Assembly (NCBI GenBank): GCA_017481205.1
Contig: JAFUPN010000022.1
Coordinates: 1 to 54,523 of the forward strand
From: Clostridia bacterium
GTDB lineage: Bacteria > Bacillota > Clostridia > UMGS1810
Direction of reading: 5' to 3'
DNA: 54,523 nucleotides
Below are positions 52,901-54,523 of this stretch, one piece after another. Positions within the stretch are counted from its first letter, which is position 1, and the number at the start of each line of letters is the position of its first letter. The translations under genes and the position numbers were made by a program. The notes under the pieces were generated by a model that saw only the letters and a program-made list of their open reading frames with translations, did no database searches and was not told where the DNA came from.

Positions 52901-54523
52901 ACTACCGAGATAATCGCAAAATATGAGGTTATTCAGGATGATGAAATAACTCCTGAGCTCTATTCCTTAGAATTCAAGTATTATGATGCTGTGGGCAATC
53001 TTAAGCTTCATCAAAGAGCCATCAGCCTTGAGCCTGATGAGAACAATGCATATACTGTAGAGGATACTGCATATTATCACGATAATTATGACAGGCTTGT
53101 AAAGGCTGTTGACTGTGACGGCAATACCTGTACATATTCCTATGACGGCTTTGACAGAACAGAATGTATAACCGACAGTGAGGGAAACCGGTATCTGTAT
53201 TCTTATGATACTGTACAAAATATAATCCGGCTTGAGTTTGACGGATATACAGAAGCAGATAACCGTCGGATTATTACTCAAAAATACGATGACCGGGGAA
53301 ATATGACATACAGAATGGTATATCCGGAAAATACGTCTTCTGATACTTTGTCCGAAAGCTATGAGTATGATATAGCCGGCAATCCTGTGTCCTATACCGA
53401 CCCCAACGGCAATGTGACAGGGTATGAATATGATGCAAAAAGCAGACTAAGGCAGACTATACTTCCCAATGGTCAGAGGGTGACCTCAAATTATTCTGAC
53501 TTTGACAAGCCAAGCTTTGAGAAAATATATAATGCCGATGGTACAGAGGTATTTTCTCGGGTCTCCTACAGAAATGAAAAAGGCGACCTTAACATGAAGT
53601 TTTATCATTATGATAAGGAGCTCGGTCAGTCAGATTCATATGTAACTGACGAAAAAGGCAGAATAACAGAGCTTAATGAGGGCGAAAATACCCAGACCTT
53701 CCGCTATGACGAAATAGACAGAGTATATGCACAGATGAGCGGTGACCGCCGTATCGGAAGGCAGTATGATGCTTATGGTGAAGTGTTTAATTATATGGCA
53801 TCCGGCTCAGCTGTAGAGAGATTTGACTTATATTATTACAATGTTCTTGGTGCGCCGGCAATAAAGAATCATAATAATCAATTTTATACTCAGTATGATT
53901 TTTCTGCCAACAACAGGCTTTTAGCGACATATATGCCGTCGGGAAGAGAAGAGTCATATACATACACCCCCAACGGCAATCTGAGTACGTTGTCTACCGA
54001 TGGAAAGAATTTTTCGTATGAATACTATGACACAGGCTTTATTAAAAGTATAACTTATCCAAATGGCTTGAAAACTTCCTATGAATATGATAATATTAAC
54101 CGTGTAAGGAGTATTGTGACAGCTCTCGGCGATACTGTCATCAACACCTTTGCCTATACCTACGACGGCAACGGAAATACTCTTGCCGAGACAAGAAACG
54201 GAGAGACAACTGCCTATACTTACGACAGCCTTGATCGACTGACATCTGTTACATACAGCGACGGCAGCAAAGTAAGCTATGAGTATGACGGCTTTAACAA
54301 CAGGACGAGAGAAATATATTCAAACGGTGATGTTAAAGAATATGTCTACAACGGTCAGTATCAGCTTACAGAGGTTAAGCTCAACGGTACAACTACCGAT
54401 ACTTATGCATACAACAAGTCGGGAGCTATTGTGTCGCACAATGACAAATCATACACATATGATTCCTTTGACAGATTGACAGGATATACCGATGGAACAA
54501 ATACCCATACTTACACCTACGAT
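49994..54523 (+). CDS. Secreted RHS/YD-repeat protein (3' end outside window)
   Basis: At least 1510 codons remain open to the window edge. A signal peptide (MKKYISALLIISIIISAVNPAFA) indicates export. The first ~950 residues are a beta-rich region with an NGLDLRIGRTYQS-type start seen in wall-associated RHS proteins and a carbohydrate-binding-like stretch near 370-480. From about residue 1000 on, YD repeats dominate (EYDAKSRL, TYDSLDRLTSV, EYDGFNN, TYDSFDRLTGYTDG). These build a hollow beta shell that in full-length proteins carries a variable C-terminal toxin or adhesin tip; that part is not visible here. ATG 49994 has AGGAG 7 nt before it. Confidence 0.88.
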   Translation, partial: MKKYISALLIISIIISAVNPAFAHDYEAVSEDFSLAFVPWIDGNELDDEIPLPELIIGEYEPSESCITHKESLTNTDYLQGSPLTVNSMEAAQSDYVFDGNLFTKFNTVTAPSVANGANEPKFSYNSFIEENVSDYSGELTLNFEDLVLDGANGLDLRIGRTYQSVATGIGDRTLMVLPNSDGILCNVEVNKYSSYLNDRYNLGSGWGFSFPSVEIATEYIPEGIGDTYYYLENVELYYHSGNGDVYQVEFTSDTTDSNLKGYYKKDICFNKEDEAWTDGDLKSYYSLTLADKTKQYFAKDGRLMAIVDRFGNAIRFEYAMTKVSNRVPEGSFRHDDGMWEVSCGENGLVDATPVDDFGRSDTRSMYFARAAADENYIKSNYIQVEPNRSYDFEFSVYTPSKGDIEIEILQYDTAHTYKRSEYRTVSAESYNENEWFDYKTDFSVSTAVRYVEIKISPQNAKGTYIDNVYLNYSQPLISKITDTIGRTVDFEYTGDIFAADGAAGQVKLIVTSPYDSSTRELVYNKELISFVINCLGHDEQRQIWYLNSSNTEGADGSPVKYFYEGSMYETDDGEYDFKVLYSSYDSKTHSSGDFGFQKPVLDAVQYKDRVKRYEYEAVRKHLGDDGYYDTLRVCKKYDMCGYVPDDSTEIYFDGEVAPVVYTYVGTYDSGTFDNETGYPDYFFDDESEKNELWTVTKTGKSTGTVTFSNCALIQQTSADDGVLLTKDYTNHEEFKNSPVQVKNTYSQGGNSRETYLLYSYNDWGGISGETNEISIEIKNDSELLPKYTTEYEYESTYHLVTNKAYYISESSEPAEESYTYDQNGLITSYTDQLGNKASYYYENTKFPWAVTRMVQDDPMGFNNVLGDDRIITYIYDIYGLYVTAKSEHYNGGISSETYSYDYITGDLLQKQFSDGSYMDYQYNSDGKINRVIYPYSVHASGNVFYTYERHFYTANSGLVGYDTLNPIYTTEIIAKYEVIQDDEITPELYSLEFKYYDAVGNLKLHQRAISLEPDENNAYTVEDTAYYHDNYDRLVKAVDCDGNTCTYSYDGFDRTECITDSEGNRYLYSYDTVQNIIRLEFDGYTEADNRRIITQKYDDRGNMTYRMVYPENTSSDTLSESYEYDIAGNPVSYTDPNGNVTGYEYDAKSRLRQTILPNGQRVTSNYSDFDKPSFEKIYNADGTEVFSRVSYRNEKGDLNMKFYHYDKELGQSDSYVTDEKGRITELNEGENTQTFRYDEIDRVYAQMSGDRRIGRQYDAYGEVFNYMASGSAVERFDLYYYNVLGAPAIKNHNNQFYTQYDFSANNRLLATYMPSGREESYTYTPNGNLSTLSTDGKNFSYEYYDTGFIKSITYPNGLKTSYEYDNINRVRSIVTALGDTVINTFAYTYDGNGNTLAETRNGETTAYTYDSLDRLTSVTYSDGSKVSYEYDGFNNRTREIYSNGDVKEYVYNGQYQLTEVKLNGTTTDTYAYNKSGAIVSHNDKSYTYDSFDRLTGYTDGTNTHTYTYD

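Overview
This window looks like part of the chromosome of an anaerobic Bacillota of class Clostridia. The evidence is a SCIFF (ranthipeptide) precursor with its radical SAM maturase, a DUF4364 regulator next to luxS, a clostridial HPr-like protein, a DUF896 protein, a tryptophan T-box leader, AGGAGG-type ribosome binding sites and many consensus TTGACA/TATAAT promoters. There are no tRNA or rRNA genes, no CRISPR array and no recognisable transposase. The gene content is mostly ordinary, but the spaces between genes are rich in structured repeats.

Layout. 1-5.9 kb: a hairpin-array repeat, a broken peptidase-like gene, an AEC permease, an SGNH/sialate-type esterase, asnS on the minus strand and an ABC exporter. 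6-19 kb: mltG, then a glycan-use region with two paralogous GH78-like alpha-L-rhamnosidases, an AraC regulator, a Gfo/Idh/MocA oxidoreductase, an alpha/beta hydrolase, a class C beta-lactamase-like hydrolase, a PsiE-like protein, an MFS transporter and a DUF4430 lipoprotein. The region also holds a small ribbon-helix-helix regulator facing a 60-aa unknown across a palindromic operator. 19-31 kb: a glycerophosphodiesterase, an HMGL-like aldolase, a 1257-aa secreted polysaccharide deacetylase, uraA-upp, azlCD, an NAD(P)H-hydrate epimerase, a GpsA-like dehydrogenase and a nicotinamidase-type hydrolase. 31-45 kb: a GH92 mannosidase, the SCIFF operon with an Orn/Lys/Arg decarboxylase, a barstar-like gene behind a deoxyinosine glycosylase pseudogene, an OGG-type glycosylase, a MATE exporter, trpB under a T-box, luxS, DUF4364 and an HPr-like gene. 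45-54.5 kb: uvrB interrupted by an in-frame TAG, uvrA, and a large RHS/YD-repeat secreted protein that runs off the right edge.

The most unusual material is non-coding. Four intergenic elements (1-213, 5942-6201, 12262-12435, 30543-30757) share a 3' tail, GGCATCTAAATyGTkCA, and a comb-like architecture: a forward word repeated in the left half, its reverse complement repeated in the right half, and a small hairpin between each pair of words. Copies differ by compensatory changes, including complete replacement of the spacer word, so structure rather than sequence appears to be kept. Two elements lie directly before the ribosome binding site of a gene. Three further repeat families are present: a 272-bp inverted-repeat element with solo ends elsewhere, a GGGACAAAA-ended element, and a mosaic of GGGACGTAC-ended hairpins. 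One inverted-repeat copy separates the Trp T-box from trpB, and one mosaic copy cuts a gene just after its start codon. All calls come from reading the sequence; no database search was run.
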